Source: Oscillospiraceae bacterium
Lineage (GTDB): Bacteria; Bacillota; Clostridia; Oscillospirales; SIG627
DNA length: 64,000 nucleotides
Direction of reading: 5' to 3'
Assembly (NCBI GenBank): GCA_015063605.1
Contig: SVTV01000002.1
Coordinates: 1-64,000, forward strand
Below, piece after piece: positions 1 to 8,222 of this stretch. The position numbers and the translations under genes were made by a program. The stretch's first letter is position 1, and the number at the start of each line of letters is the position of its first letter. Below the pieces are notes generated by a model. The model searched no databases. It was not told the DNA's origin and saw only the letters and a list, made by a program, of their open reading frames with translations.

Positions 1-83
1 TTGTTTGTTGTGGTGACTACATTTTACACCTTGGTGAGAATATTGTCTATACTTTTTTCGGGTGTTGCACTTATTATTATAAT

Positions 84-123
84 CTGCCGAGGTGGCATGA
101 CGAAGTCATGACGGAGGAATTGT
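84..123. repeat. Right arm of a family A palindromic repeat (truncated)
   Basis: The last 40 bases of a family A element are present: a small hairpin cassette (GGCATGACGAAGTCATGAC) followed by the GAGGAATTGT end. The rest of bases 1-144 is AT-rich and I see no gene in it. The left half of the element is missing, so this is a decayed or truncated copy lying 3' of the ceramidase-like gene. Confidence 0.75.
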
Positions 124-144
124 TCTTTGCTTTAAACATTCTAT

Positions 145-1428
145 TTATCTACAAGATTTTACTATCTCAATTCCCGTGTTGATGAGCGTTTCCGCCGTAC
201 CTACGGTGTAGATGGAGGATGTGGCTTCATATCCTGCGCTTGCTTCAAAGGCATCGGAGGTGGGGAGATATCCCTCATATCCGTTTGCACAGCAGCAAAC
301 AAATGTGGTTTTGAATTCGGAAGCCTTCTTTATCTGTCTGCCGATTTCTGTGAAGGGCTCGCCGGGCATGGAAACGAAGCAAATATCGGAAAAAGCGATT
401 CCGCAAACGGGAAGATCAAGCTCTTTCATACCGGCAAAGCGGAGTATCTTTCTTGAAAGAGTGACCTTGCCGAGATTCGTCATATTGCCGCCGGAATATA
501 CGTTTCCTTCTTCTTTGTCTTTGAGGAATTCCTTTGCTTCCTTTACTGCCTCTTCATCCGTATTCTTGAGAGGAACGGGAGCGAATTTTTCCATGAAGCT
601 TACCTTGCCGTCGTCACATTCCGTAAGCTTATCCAACGCTCCGAGAGCGGAAAGAGCGATTATTCTGCCCATGCTCTTGGAATGCTCATAGCCGCCCCAT
701 GCCTTTCCGTTGTGAGGAGCTACATTTATGTGATTTGTATCGCCCTGACAGCCGTTGAAGTATACGCAGTACATGTTGGGCTCAAGAGTCTCCACGGTGG
801 AACGGCAGAAGCCGGGGAAGTCTGCGGATGCCTTCGTGCCGCCTATTACATCGGGATGTACCTGATATTGAACGAGTAAAATATCTTTCTTGCCTTCTCT
901 CTTAATGAGAACAGCCTGGAGCTGAGGATCGGGCTCGCCGATGGGAGCTACTATATCGGGATTGAAAATGCCGGGATTGGTCTTGACCTCGCCGTTTTTC
1001 ATCCTGAATCTACGTATAAACGCAATATCGTATACCTTACTGTGAGCCGTGTAAATTTTGGAATTTGTAAGATCGGCAACAGCCATTTTCGCCGCATCGC
1101 AAAGTCTTCTGAGAAGAAACTCGTTGTACTTGGGATCATGGTCGCCGCCTCTGAGGGAGGGAGCTGTGTGAGTATGTGTGCATGCTACCATTACCGCATC
1201 CTTGGGAACGCCTGCCGATTCAGCTATTGCGGGAAGCCATTCCTGTATCATGGGAATGCCTATGATATCAACGCTCATGAGAACGGCTGTCTTTTCGCCG
1301 TCGGAAACCGCAACCGCACTTGCATACAAGGGATCGAGATATCCGTCGTTGAATCTGTAATTGAAGTATCCGCTTAAGCCTATTCCGCAAAATGGAGTTA
1401 TATCTACACGTGCAAAACCTGTTTTCAT
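145..1428 (-). CDS. Neutral/alkaline ceramidase-like protein
   Basis: 427 residues resembling the N-terminal catalytic domain of neutral (non-lysosomal) ceramidases: the opening GFARVDITP, then ACTHTHTAPS (residues about 83-92, probable zinc-binding histidines), QVHPDVIGG and FNGCQGDTNH. Family members hydrolyse the N-acyl bond of ceramides. Many short bacterial relatives lack the C-terminal immunoglobulin-like domain, as this one does, and have no proven substrate. No signal peptide is visible, so a cytoplasmic location is likely and true ceramidase activity is doubtful. The gene is monocistronic with its own promoter and a palindrome in the leader. The family is clear; the substrate is not. 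Confidence 0.75.
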   Translation of the reverse strand: MKTGFARVDITPFCGIGLSGYFNYRFNDGYLDPLYASAVAVSDGEKTAVLMSVDIIGIPMIQEWLPAIAESAGVPKDAVMVACTHTHTAPSLRGGDHDPKYNEFLLRRLCDAAKMAVADLTNSKIYTAHSKVYDIAFIRRFRMKNGEVKTNPGIFNPDIVAPIGEPDPQLQAVLIKREGKKDILLVQYQVHPDVIGGTKASADFPGFCRSTVETLEPNMYCVYFNGCQGDTNHINVAPHNGKAWGGYEHSKSMGRIIALSALGALDKLTECDDGKVSFMEKFAPVPLKNTDEEAVKEAKEFLKDKEEGNVYSGGNMTNLGKVTLSRKILRFAGMKELDLPVCGIAFSDICFVSMPGEPFTEIGRQIKKASEFKTTFVCCCANGYEGYLPTSDAFEASAGYEATSSIYTVGTAETLINTGIEIVKSCR

Positions 1429-1462
1429 ATTTATGACCGTACCTTTCTGTTCATGTCCGTTT

Positions 1463-1479
1463 GGAAGATAATATCTTCC
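1463..1479. promoter_or_regulatory. 17-bp palindrome between promoter and ceramidase-like gene
   Basis: GGAAGATAATATCTTCC is a perfect inverted repeat around one central base, just downstream of the -10 box of the ceramidase-like gene. Its position suits a repressor operator, but no regulator gene adjoins it. Confidence 0.4.
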
Positions 1480-1484
1480 TTTTA

Positions 1485-1513
1485 ATTATACACAAATTGA
1501 CACCCTCATGCAA
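1485..1513 (-). promoter_or_regulatory. Sigma-A promoter of the ceramidase-like gene
   Basis: On the minus strand TTGCAT, a 17-base spacer and TATAAT precede the gene by about 60 bases. Confidence 0.6.
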
Positions 1514-1574
1514 TCCCTTTTTGCTTAATTTTTATTATTTTTTGAAGGGATATTAAAGGATTTTTATGCGCTTC

Positions 1575-1602
1575 TTGACAGAGCGAAAAAATTTGGTATA
1601 AT
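1575..1602 (+). promoter_or_regulatory. Sigma-A promoter of the TIGR04076-pth-dus operon
   Basis: A perfect TTGACA and a perfect TATAAT are separated by 16 bases, about 35 bases upstream of the first start codon. Confidence 0.75.
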
Positions 1603-1636
1603 ATTAGCAGTATGCTTGATATGAAAGGAAAATATA

Positions 1637-1939
1637 ATGGCAAGATGTAAGATAACCGTTTTGAAACGGGCATTTTTTCAAGATATAGTCGATGAATATG
1701 TGGGCTTTGAAAATTATAAGCCTTGTGAATGTATGACCGAGGGTCAGGTATTTTATACCGGCGGAGAAGCGGGCAACGAAAAGCCCGAGGGCTTCTGCGA
1801 TGAAGCGTGGAAGGCGATACACGCATACGCGCTGGTGCTCACCTGCGGCGGCACCGTTTTCGGTCAATCGAGATGTGTCACATGCTGTAATGACGGCGCA
1901 AGACCGGTGGTATTTTTATTGGAAAAGAGTGAGGAGTAA
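1637..1939 (+). CDS. TIGR04076 family protein
   Basis: 100 residues matching the small cysteine-containing TIGR04076 family: opening ARCKITVLKR, the middle segment EGFCDEAWKAIHAYAL, and CNDGARPVVFLLEK at the end. Its function is unknown; family members often occur near redox or amidohydrolase genes. AAAGGAAAATATA supplies the ribosome-binding site. The stop codon lies one base before the start of pth, so the two are probably translationally coupled. It is the first gene of the operon. Confidence 0.75.
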   Translation: MARCKITVLKRAFFQDIVDEYVGFENYKPCECMTEGQVFYTGGEAGNEKPEGFCDEAWKAIHAYALVLTCGGTVFGQSRCVTCCNDGARPVVFLLEKSEE

Positions 1940-1940
1940 T

Positions 1941-2558
1941 ATGTCAATATTCGATATTTTTAAAAAGCTTGAAAAGGAATCCGCTCCCGTGACTCCTCCC
2001 GAATACATTGTAGCGGGACTCGGTAATCCCGGCAAGGATTATGCCGAAACGCGCCATAATGCGGGATTCATGGTCATGGACTATCTTGCGGAAAAGGAAA
2101 ACATAAGGATCGACAGAGCGAAATGGAATGCGCTTTTTGCCGATGCAGAATTTTGCGGAAAAAGAGTTCTTTTCGTAAAGCCTCAGACCTTTATGAACAA
2201 ATCGGGTGAGGCTATCCGCGATATAGCGGAATTTTATAAGATACCTGCGGAAAAGATACTTATAATATACGATGATATAAACTTCGCTCCCGGCGTTATG
2301 CGTATAAGAAAGAAGGGCTCCGCGGGAGGCCACAACGGCATGAAGGATATAATCTATCAGCTCGGGACGGAAGAATTTCCCCGTTTCAGGATCGGCGTAG
2401 GCGCAAAGCCCGAGGGATGGCAGCTTTACGATTGGGTATTGGGAAAATTCTCCGCAGAGGATATTACCGAAATGAGAAAGTCCGTTGAAAACGCTTACGA
2501 GGCTTTGAAGCTTTACTTTACGGAGGGCATCGAAGAAGCGATGCAGAAATTCAATTGA
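1941..2558 (+). CDS. pth: Peptidyl-tRNA hydrolase
   Basis: 205 residues. It releases peptides from prematurely dropped peptidyl-tRNA in the cytoplasm. Diagnostic motifs are GLGNPGKDYAETRHNAGF (including the catalytic histidine), KPQTFMNKSGEA and GSAGGHNGMKDI. The ORF track begins at 1800, but that extension reads through the preceding gene in another frame. ATG 1941, preceded by GAGGAG, gives a usual-length protein with a short N-terminal extension (about 20 residues) before the core. It sits between the TIGR04076 gene and dus, overlapping the latter by four bases. Confidence 0.95.
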   Translation: MSIFDIFKKLEKESAPVTPPEYIVAGLGNPGKDYAETRHNAGFMVMDYLAEKENIRIDRAKWNALFADAEFCGKRVLFVKPQTFMNKSGEAIRDIAEFYKIPAEKILIIYDDINFAPGVMRIRKKGSAGGHNGMKDIIYQLGTEEFPRFRIGVGAKPEGWQLYDWVLGKFSAEDITEMRKSVENAYEALKLYFTEGIEEAMQKFN

Positions 2559-3532
2559 ATTTCCTTTCATATATAGCCTCTCTCAGCCGGGGTAATGATT
2601 CAAAAGACGCTTCCCCCGTTCTTTTTCTCGCTCCCATGGCGGGCTTTACCGACAGAGCCATGAGAGTGCTTTGCAAAAAATACGGTGCGGATCACGTCAC
2701 CACGGAAATGATATCGTCAAAAGCCGTTTGGTACAAGGATAAAAAGACCTTTGAATTGGGTATGTTCGACAGCACGGAAGCGCCCTGCTCCGTACAGCTT
2801 TTCGGAGACGATCCCGATGTGATGCTTCACGCCGCAAGGGAGCTTCTTGCAAGATATCCGTATTGCGCCGTCGATATCAATATGGGATGTCCCGTGCCGA
2901 AGATAGTGAAAAATCATGAGGGCAGTGCATTGATGAAGGAGCCCGAATTGGTGGAAAGAATAGTTTCCCGTCTTGCGGAAAATCTTCCCGTTCCCGTTAC
3001 GGTGAAAATAAGAGCCGGATGGGACAGCAGATCCATAAATGCTCCCGAGATCGCCCGCCGTGCGGAAAAGGGCGGTGCCGCTGCCGTATTCGTTCACGGC
3101 AGAACGAGAGAAATGATGTATCAGCCTTCGGTAATGCTTCCCGTTATAAAGGATGTAAAGGATGCTGTTTCGATCCCCGTTATCGGCAACGGCGATATAA
3201 CGGACGGAAAGAGCGCTTTGAATATGGTGAATGTTACGGGATGCGACGCTCTTATGGTGGGCAGAGGAGCTTTGGGCAAGCCGTGGATATTCAATGAGAT
3301 AAAGAATTCCTTCAACGAAACGGGAGAATTTTCAATTCCCGATGTGAAGGATGTTATAAAAGAGCATATCGAATTGAAAAAGAGCTTCTGTACCGATCAC
3401 ATTGCCGTAAATGAGCTGAGAGGTCAGATACCGCATTATATCAAGGGCACGACAGGCAGCGCTTCCATGCGTGCAAAAATAAATTCCGCCACAAGCCTTA
3501 CACAGATAGCGGAATTGGTAGAGAAGATGTAA
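2555..3532 (+). CDS. dus: tRNA-dihydrouridine synthase (DusB-like)
   Basis: 325 residues, FMN-dependent, reduces uridine to dihydrouridine in the tRNA D-loop. Visible motifs are LAPMAGFTDRAMRVL, DINMGCPVPK (catalytic cysteine), HGRTREMMYQP and IPVIGNGDI. The start is a TTG overlapping the TGA of pth. The next ATG would cut into the FMN-binding strand, so the TTG is preferred. The C-terminal helical domain looks complete. It is the last gene of the operon. Confidence 0.93.
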   Translation: MNFLSYIASLSRGNDSKDASPVLFLAPMAGFTDRAMRVLCKKYGADHVTTEMISSKAVWYKDKKTFELGMFDSTEAPCSVQLFGDDPDVMLHAARELLARYPYCAVDINMGCPVPKIVKNHEGSALMKEPELVERIVSRLAENLPVPVTVKIRAGWDSRSINAPEIARRAEKGGAAAVFVHGRTREMMYQPSVMLPVIKDVKDAVSIPVIGNGDITDGKSALNMVNVTGCDALMVGRGALGKPWIFNEIKNSFNETGEFSIPDVKDVIKEHIELKKSFCTDHIAVNELRGQIPHYIKGTTGSASMRAKINSATSLTQIAELVEKM

Positions 3533-3588
3533 ATAATTTTAAAAATGCAGGGGCGGTTCAAGGATCGCCACTTAAAATTTCACATATT

Positions 3589-4815
3589 TTACTTACCGCC
3601 TAACAGCCAATCGACTGCATTTACAACATTTATTCCGTCGTAATTTCCGAGAGTGAAGCGGTCAAGAGTTATAACGGTCTTGGAATAATTGTCGCTGATA
3701 CTTCTCAGGGGCATCATTTCTCTTTCAAAGGTAGACTCCTCGACCATAGAAGCAGTCACCTGATAATAATGGATATCATCACCTTTTCTTGCGACAAAAT
3801 CGACCTCGGCGGCTCCGAGCTTTCCGATGTTTATATTGTATCCGCGGCGCAGAAGCTCAAAATAAATTATATTTTCAAGTGAAAAGCCCAGATCATATCT
3901 TTCTCTTGCAAGAAGATGCCGGCGCAAACCGAGATCCACGATATACATCTTCTGATTCTTTTTCAAAAGCTGCTTCCCGAGAATATCAAAGCGCTCTGCG
4001 GGATAAAAAATATACGGCTCTGTTAAAGCCTCCACATAATCATCCACGGTATTTTGTGATACTTTTCTTCCGCTTGATGTAACGTAATCGGCAATGCTTT
4101 TGATCGAAACGGGACTGCCAATGGAGCTTGCAAGAAATTTGGATATATTTTTCAGAAGAGCTATATCCGTTATCTTACGCTTGTTGGAATCGTTCTCTTT
4201 GCGCTTTTGGCGTTCTTCGATATCCTTTATAATTATGGTGTTGTAGATGCCTTCCAGATAGACATCTATTTTTTCGCTGTCGTTTCCGAGCTTGGCTACG
4301 TAAGGCAGTCCGCCGTTTTTCATATATTCAGCAAACAGTACGTCCTTATCACCCGATCGTTTAAGCTCGAAAAATTCGGAGAAAGAGAGCGGAAGCATTT
4401 TTATTTCAACATATCTGCCCGATAAAAGCGTGGCAAGCTCACCGGAAAGCAGATAGGCGTTAGAGCCTGTAATATATACGTCCACATTCTTTTTTACGTA
4501 TAAGCTGTCTACAGCTTTTTGAAAATTCTCAACCTGCTGTATCTCATCAAGAAAAACATAAGTCGTTTTTGTTTCGTGCAATCTTTCTTTCACGTAATTG
4601 TAAAGAACCTTGTAATCCAATAACTCTTCATATTCCAGCTCTTCAAAATTTACGGATATTATCTGCTCCTCTTCGACACCTTGCGTTTTCAAATACTCAC
4701 GGTACATTTCAAGTAACGTGGATTTTCCGCAGCGGCGTATACCGGTAACCACTTTTATTACCTGCTCGTCCTTCCACTTTTTTAATTGATCCAAATATTC
4801 GTGACGCAGTACCAT
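3589..4815 (-). CDS. ATPase of the AAA_14/DUF4143 family
   Basis: 408 residues with an N-terminal P-loop TGIRRCGKSTLL, Walker B TYVFLDEIQQ, a sensor segment DVYITGSNAYLLSG and the C-terminal DUF4143 region ending in a nuclease-like fold (AAEVDFVARKGDD...YYQVTASM). These proteins are widespread in Clostridia with unknown role. ATG 4815 is chosen over the upstream TTG 4824 because GAAAGG sits about 10 bases ahead of it. It stands alone on its strand with a strong promoter. A second, non-identical member lies at 50264. Confidence 0.9.
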   Translation of the reverse strand: MVLRHEYLDQLKKWKDEQVIKVVTGIRRCGKSTLLEMYREYLKTQGVEEEQIISVNFEELEYEELLDYKVLYNYVKERLHETKTTYVFLDEIQQVENFQKAVDSLYVKKNVDVYITGSNAYLLSGELATLLSGRYVEIKMLPLSFSEFFELKRSGDKDVLFAEYMKNGGLPYVAKLGNDSEKIDVYLEGIYNTIIIKDIEERQKRKENDSNKRKITDIALLKNISKFLASSIGSPVSIKSIADYVTSSGRKVSQNTVDDYVEALTEPYIFYPAERFDILGKQLLKKNQKMYIVDLGLRRHLLARERYDLGFSLENIIYFELLRRGYNINIGKLGAAEVDFVARKGDDIHYYQVTASMVEESTFEREMMPLRSISDNYSKTVITLDRFTLGNYDGINVVNAVDWLLGGK

Positions 4816-4853
4816 AGCTCTCAACCTTTCGTAATAATTTTCCTTATGCGATC

Positions 4854-4882
4854 ATTATACTTTATTATATCCTTTTTGTCAA
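4854..4882 (-). promoter_or_regulatory. Sigma-A promoter of the first DUF4143 ATPase
   Basis: TTGACA-17-TATAAT on the minus strand. Two copies of a 22-bp direct repeat lie immediately upstream of the -35 box. Confidence 0.75.
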
Positions 4883-4886
4883 GAGT

Positions 4887-4947
4887 TTATTCCGAGATCG
4901 GCATAAACTTTCGGATTTGTAAAGATTATTCCGAAATCGGCATAAAC
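4887..4947. repeat. 22-bp direct repeat pair upstream of ATPase promoter
   Basis: Two near-identical 22-base units (core CCGARATCGGCATAAAC) start 39 bases apart, at 4887 and 4926. They differ at one base and sit just behind the ATPase -35 box, so they could bind a regulator on one face of the DNA. Simple duplication remains possible. Confidence 0.55.
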
Positions 4948-4955
4948 AAGATAAA

Positions 4956-4999
4956 ATCAGGGCTGTCCCACATCTTCGTGAGACAGCCCCCGTTTTTTT
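4956..4999. terminator. Hairpin terminator, copy 1 of a 34-bp duplicate
   Basis: GGGCTGTC and GACAGCCC pair around a short loop, with a T-run on the plus side. The same 34 bases recur at 6067-6100, so the SLOG/XRE block lies between identical hairpins. Confidence 0.7.
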
Positions 5000-5038
5000 A
5001 TTAATACTCTGTTCCTTTTTACTTGACCGGCGATACTC

Positions 5039-5494
5039 TTATCCTTCGCAAATATTAATAATATCTTTATTTAGCTTTTCCGCATACTTCATCGCCGCGT
5101 AAGCACCGCCTTTACTTCGATTCACGTAAAATATCACAAGATCGGAGCGATCAATCATCCATCTGTTTTTTACCGTGATAACAGCTTTAGGATGTACACC
5201 ATATGTATCCGCCGGAATAAGAACGCTATCGTAATACTTTTCATAATATTCTATATCTGCTACCTTATACGGAAGAACCAATATCATATCATTATTCTCA
5301 TTGCCGTATTCCTTTTGGAGTTGTTTAATGATCGACGCCGCAAATTCATCAAACTCACCGTTACGCCCTATTAGAAACGTTACATACTGTTTAGTACATA
5401 TCAACTCCTTCACAATGGGAATAAGAAATTTTTCCATCTTCGACAGATCTTCGATCTCCCTGTGACCAAACAGAGAAACAGTAAAAACATTCAT
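5039..5494 (-). CDS. SLOG/DprA-like Rossmann-fold protein
   Basis: 151 residues, one alpha/beta domain. The start FTVSLFGHRE, the segment FLIGRNGEFD and the end GGAYAAMKYAEKLNKDI resemble the SLOG superfamily (DprA, YpsA/DUF1273 and LOG-type proteins), which bind nucleotides or nucleotide-derived ligands. No catalytic assignment is possible. It is transcribed away from an XRE regulator 218 bases off, and both lie between identical hairpins, suggesting a functional pair. Confidence 0.6.
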   Translation of the reverse strand: MNVFTVSLFGHREIEDLSKMEKFLIPIVKELICTKQYVTFLIGRNGEFDEFAASIIKQLQKEYGNENNDMILVLPYKVADIEYYEKYYDSVLIPADTYGVHPKAVITVKNRWMIDRSDLVIFYVNRSKGGAYAAMKYAEKLNKDIINICEG

Positions 5495-5711
5495 ATTTTT
5501 CGCTTTGCTCCGTTACTATAAGCACAATATTTTTAAATTTAGTATTTATAGTATATCACAATATGAAAATAATATCAATAGTCTGTGTAATTTTGTTTTA
5601 AATATTTATAGACTATATAGCGGTATTTTTGAATCTATGCTTGGTAATCATTTTAATGCAGTCTGTCTGATGAAAAATGATTCTCCCGTCAAGAAAGGTA
5701 CAGTTCAGATC
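5495..5711. other. AT-rich divergent intergenic region
   Basis: 217 bases separate the SLOG-like gene from the XRE regulator. The region is very AT-rich and must hold both promoters. I could not pick a convincing consensus pair for either. The ORF track extends the regulator into it (from 5505), but that extension looks non-coding. Confidence 0.5.
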
Positions 5712-6050
5712 ATGAGTGATTTTGCTAAGATTTTGGGGCAGCGAATAAGAAATTACAGAACATCAAAGGGATTAAGTCAGGAAAAACTTGCGGAGCTTTC
5801 CGGATTTCATCCGACCTATATCGGTCAGGTTGAACGAGGCGAGAAAAACGCCACGGTTGACAGCGTACAAAAGATATCTGCCGCTTTGGGCATTTCTCTG
5901 TCGAAATTATTTGAGAAGCTCGGAGCTCAAGAAACGGAAGCGCGCAATATTCCTCTTGAATGTTACGAATTTCTTTCAGCGAAAACAAAAGAAGAGCAGG
6001 AACATATTTACACGATCCTGCTTGAAATAGACAAATATAAAAACAAATAA
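5712..6050 (+). CDS. XRE-family transcriptional regulator
   Basis: 112 residues. A helix-turn-helix of the Cro/C1 (XRE) type covers about residues 7-62: LGQRIRNYRTSKGLSQEKLA, then FHPTYIGQVERGEKNATVD. The tail is a short helical segment with many charged residues. The 5505 start in the ORF track adds 69 low-complexity residues. ATG 5712 with AAGAAAGG upstream gives a normal small XRE protein. It is divergent from the SLOG-like gene and may regulate it. Confidence 0.85.
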   Translation: MSDFAKILGQRIRNYRTSKGLSQEKLAELSGFHPTYIGQVERGEKNATVDSVQKISAALGISLSKLFEKLGAQETEARNIPLECYEFLSAKTKEEQEHIYTILLEIDKYKNK

Positions 6051-6066
6051 ATTTATTCTTAAAGTA

Positions 6067-6100
6067 ATCAGGGCTGTCCCACATCTTCGTGAGACAGCCC
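6067..6100. terminator. Hairpin terminator, copy 2 of a 34-bp duplicate
   Basis: Perfect copy of the 34 bases at 4956-4989. It lies between the convergent XRE and M23 genes and could stop transcription from either side. Confidence 0.65.
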
Positions 6101-6123
6101 AAAAACTTTTATTATTCTACCGC

Positions 6124-7989
6124 TTAATATGCGTAAATATATTTCTTTATCGCTAAATACAGCTTAGGATCTACGGAATTTCCGTATTCGTTACGAATCT
6201 CGAAATGGAGATGCGTACCGCTTACACGTCCCGTGTCACCTGCGTATGCAATCAACTGACCCTGCTTAACGATGTCACCGACCTCACAGGCAAAACCGGT
6301 AAATTTCTCCGTTCTTCTGCCGACGTGTCCCAGATGGGCATATCTTGTCAACATACCGTTGGGATGCTTCACATCGATATAATTACCGTAGGAGGAATGT
6401 CCCGTAACAACGGCAACAACCTCGCCCGACATTGCGGCGTAAACGGGAGTTCTGTAATCCGTTTCTATATCCATACCGTTGTGGTAATTGGCGGAAGATG
6501 TATAGAATATACTTCTCCAGCCGAACTTACTCGTAACGATTATCGTATCATCACCTATGGGCGAGAAGAATACCTTCTTGCCGGCATTGGGATCGTTTTC
6601 GGGATAAAGTCTCGTGCCCCGCACAATTACCTTGTCGGTCTTGTCCTCAAGCACTGCCTTTTCCTTGATCGTACGCTTAACTTCCTTACCGTCAACGTAT
6701 GTGACCTCGGCAAGAACGTTCATTACGCCGTTTTTGCCTTCCGTTTCCACATACTCGGTACCTACGTAAGAATCGGGATCGTCCTTATACACAACGGAAT
6801 ATGAAATCATTTCCGTATATTCAAGATCTCTGTTTATCTTGAATGCGGCGTGAACGGATCCTGCCTCATCCATATCCGACATAGCATCGGCAAGAGTCTT
6901 GGAATCTATATAATATGCACTGACCTTGTCTTCGTTTTCCTCTGCTTCTGCGCTGTTGCCGAAGGAAGCGCTTATTACAGTGTTCTTTACCTCTTCGGTC
7001 TCAAGCTCGCTTCTGCTGTATACACTGTACACATCCTCGCTGAGCATTCTTACAAGCTTTGCTTCGCTCTTAAAGGAGGTAACGGGGTATATATCCTCGG
7101 AATAAGTTATCTCATTTGCAAAAGATACATTATTTGCTCCGGGATTGAGCTCTTTTCCGATCTCAATAGCGGTGTTGACAGCGTTTACCAAGGTTTCCTT
7201 ATCGGAACTTGCGGCAAACAGCTCACCGTCTATATAGAGACCGTGGCCTTCTTTTATGTAATCGGCTGTATATGTTTCGAATGTATTCTTCAACGTCAAG
7301 GAAGATACGAAAAGATCCTTTTCCTCGTTTCTCGATTCAATGGAATATGTCACCTTTGCAGGATACTTGAATGCATATCCCAATATATCCGAGGCGTCCT
7401 CTTCGATTTCTTCTATAACACGGTCCACATCGCTTTTGGATTCAACAAAGCCTATTCTATTACCGTTCACATTCGCAACTATATCTATGTTCATTGGGAA
7501 GTAAGAGGAAATAACGAAAACAGCTATTGCGGCGCTTACCGCAGGAGAGATGTAGGCGAAGTTTCGTCTGATGAATCCGAAAATGCGTTTTACAAGCCCC
7601 GCTTTGCACTTTTCATCACCGGGATGACTAACCTTTTCGGTGATCCTTTCGGAAGCGAAATTTTCCAACACGGAAAGGATAACATCGTATACGGAATTAC
7701 GGGTATATTTTCTGTCGTCGCCGTACCATCCCGCAGGATGACGGGCAATATGCTCGAATTCCTTCTTCAAGCGTCTTTCCTTCTTAGAGGATTTCTCGCT
7801 TGCGTAGATATAAAGTGCGTTATAAGCGGAATCGACAAGTCCGAGACCGTTCTTTCTGAAGCTCTTATAAAGCTTCGAATAGCTCTTATTGTCCGATACG
7901 TCATGTCGCGGAGCCGATTGTATGCATTCTTCAGCTTCTGCGCCTACACTGTGATTCGATGATTCGGTTGTCTGCAATGGCTCCACCAC
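6124..7989 (-). CDS. Membrane-anchored M23 peptidase with G5 domain
   Basis: 621 residues; a predicted zinc endopeptidase cutting peptidoglycan cross-bridges at the cell surface. A charged cytoplasmic segment (about 1-143) precedes one membrane helix (about 145-168), an extracellular stalk, a G5 domain (about 400-472) and a C-terminal LytM/M23 domain. That domain has the zinc motifs NYHNGMDIETD and HLHFEIRNEYG and the loop RYAHLGHVG. The long cytoplasmic N-terminus is unusual. The start is uncertain: the track uses the first of two GTG codons, but a GAAGGGTGGTGGAG stretch could instead serve a TTG three codons later. The 5' leader is folded and has a strong promoter. Confidence 0.88.
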   Translation of the reverse strand: MVEPLQTTESSNHSVGAEAEECIQSAPRHDVSDNKSYSKLYKSFRKNGLGLVDSAYNALYIYASEKSSKKERRLKKEFEHIARHPAGWYGDDRKYTRNSVYDVILSVLENFASERITEKVSHPGDEKCKAGLVKRIFGFIRRNFAYISPAVSAAIAVFVISSYFPMNIDIVANVNGNRIGFVESKSDVDRVIEEIEEDASDILGYAFKYPAKVTYSIESRNEEKDLFVSSLTLKNTFETYTADYIKEGHGLYIDGELFAASSDKETLVNAVNTAIEIGKELNPGANNVSFANEITYSEDIYPVTSFKSEAKLVRMLSEDVYSVYSRSELETEEVKNTVISASFGNSAEAEENEDKVSAYYIDSKTLADAMSDMDEAGSVHAAFKINRDLEYTEMISYSVVYKDDPDSYVGTEYVETEGKNGVMNVLAEVTYVDGKEVKRTIKEKAVLEDKTDKVIVRGTRLYPENDPNAGKKVFFSPIGDDTIIVTSKFGWRSIFYTSSANYHNGMDIETDYRTPVYAAMSGEVVAVVTGHSSYGNYIDVKHPNGMLTRYAHLGHVGRRTEKFTGFACEVGDIVKQGQLIAYAGDTGRVSGTHLHFEIRNEYGNSVDPKLYLAIKKYIYAY

Positions 7990-8100
7990 CCTTCTTTAAC
8001 GTATTGCACAGCGGTCTTTTTATATACAAAAAACCGCGGCTATCTATATAAACCCTTGCGGGAAAAGCCTACCACGGTGACAGATACCGTATTGTAGGTT
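7990..8100 (-). promoter_or_regulatory. Structured 5' leader of the M23 gene
   Basis: About 110 nt lie between the promoter and the start codon. The RNA can form CCTAC/GTAGG enclosing ACGGT/ACCGT, a CCCGCAAGGG hairpin, and GCGGTTTTTT paired with AAAAAGACCGC. It matches no riboswitch consensus I can recall; the c-di-AMP class often found before M23 genes does not fit. Confidence 0.4.
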
Positions 8101-8105
8101 CATAT

Positions 8106-8134
8106 ATTATACCCTAAAATCTCCCATTTGTCAA
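8106..8134 (-). promoter_or_regulatory. Sigma-A promoter of the M23 gene
   Basis: TTGACA-17-TATAAT on the minus strand. Confidence 0.8.
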
Positions 8135-8222
8135 GTCTTTTTTTCGTTAAGAACATGACCATTTTCGTATTTTATGGTATATTTTACGAAAAATACCGGT
8201 AAAATGACTGTCTTTGGCGAAA

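Noticed and set aside
7990-8100. c-di-AMP (ydaO) riboswitch before the M23 gene
   Set aside because: The genomic context would fit, but the conserved ydaO sequence blocks are not found in the leader.
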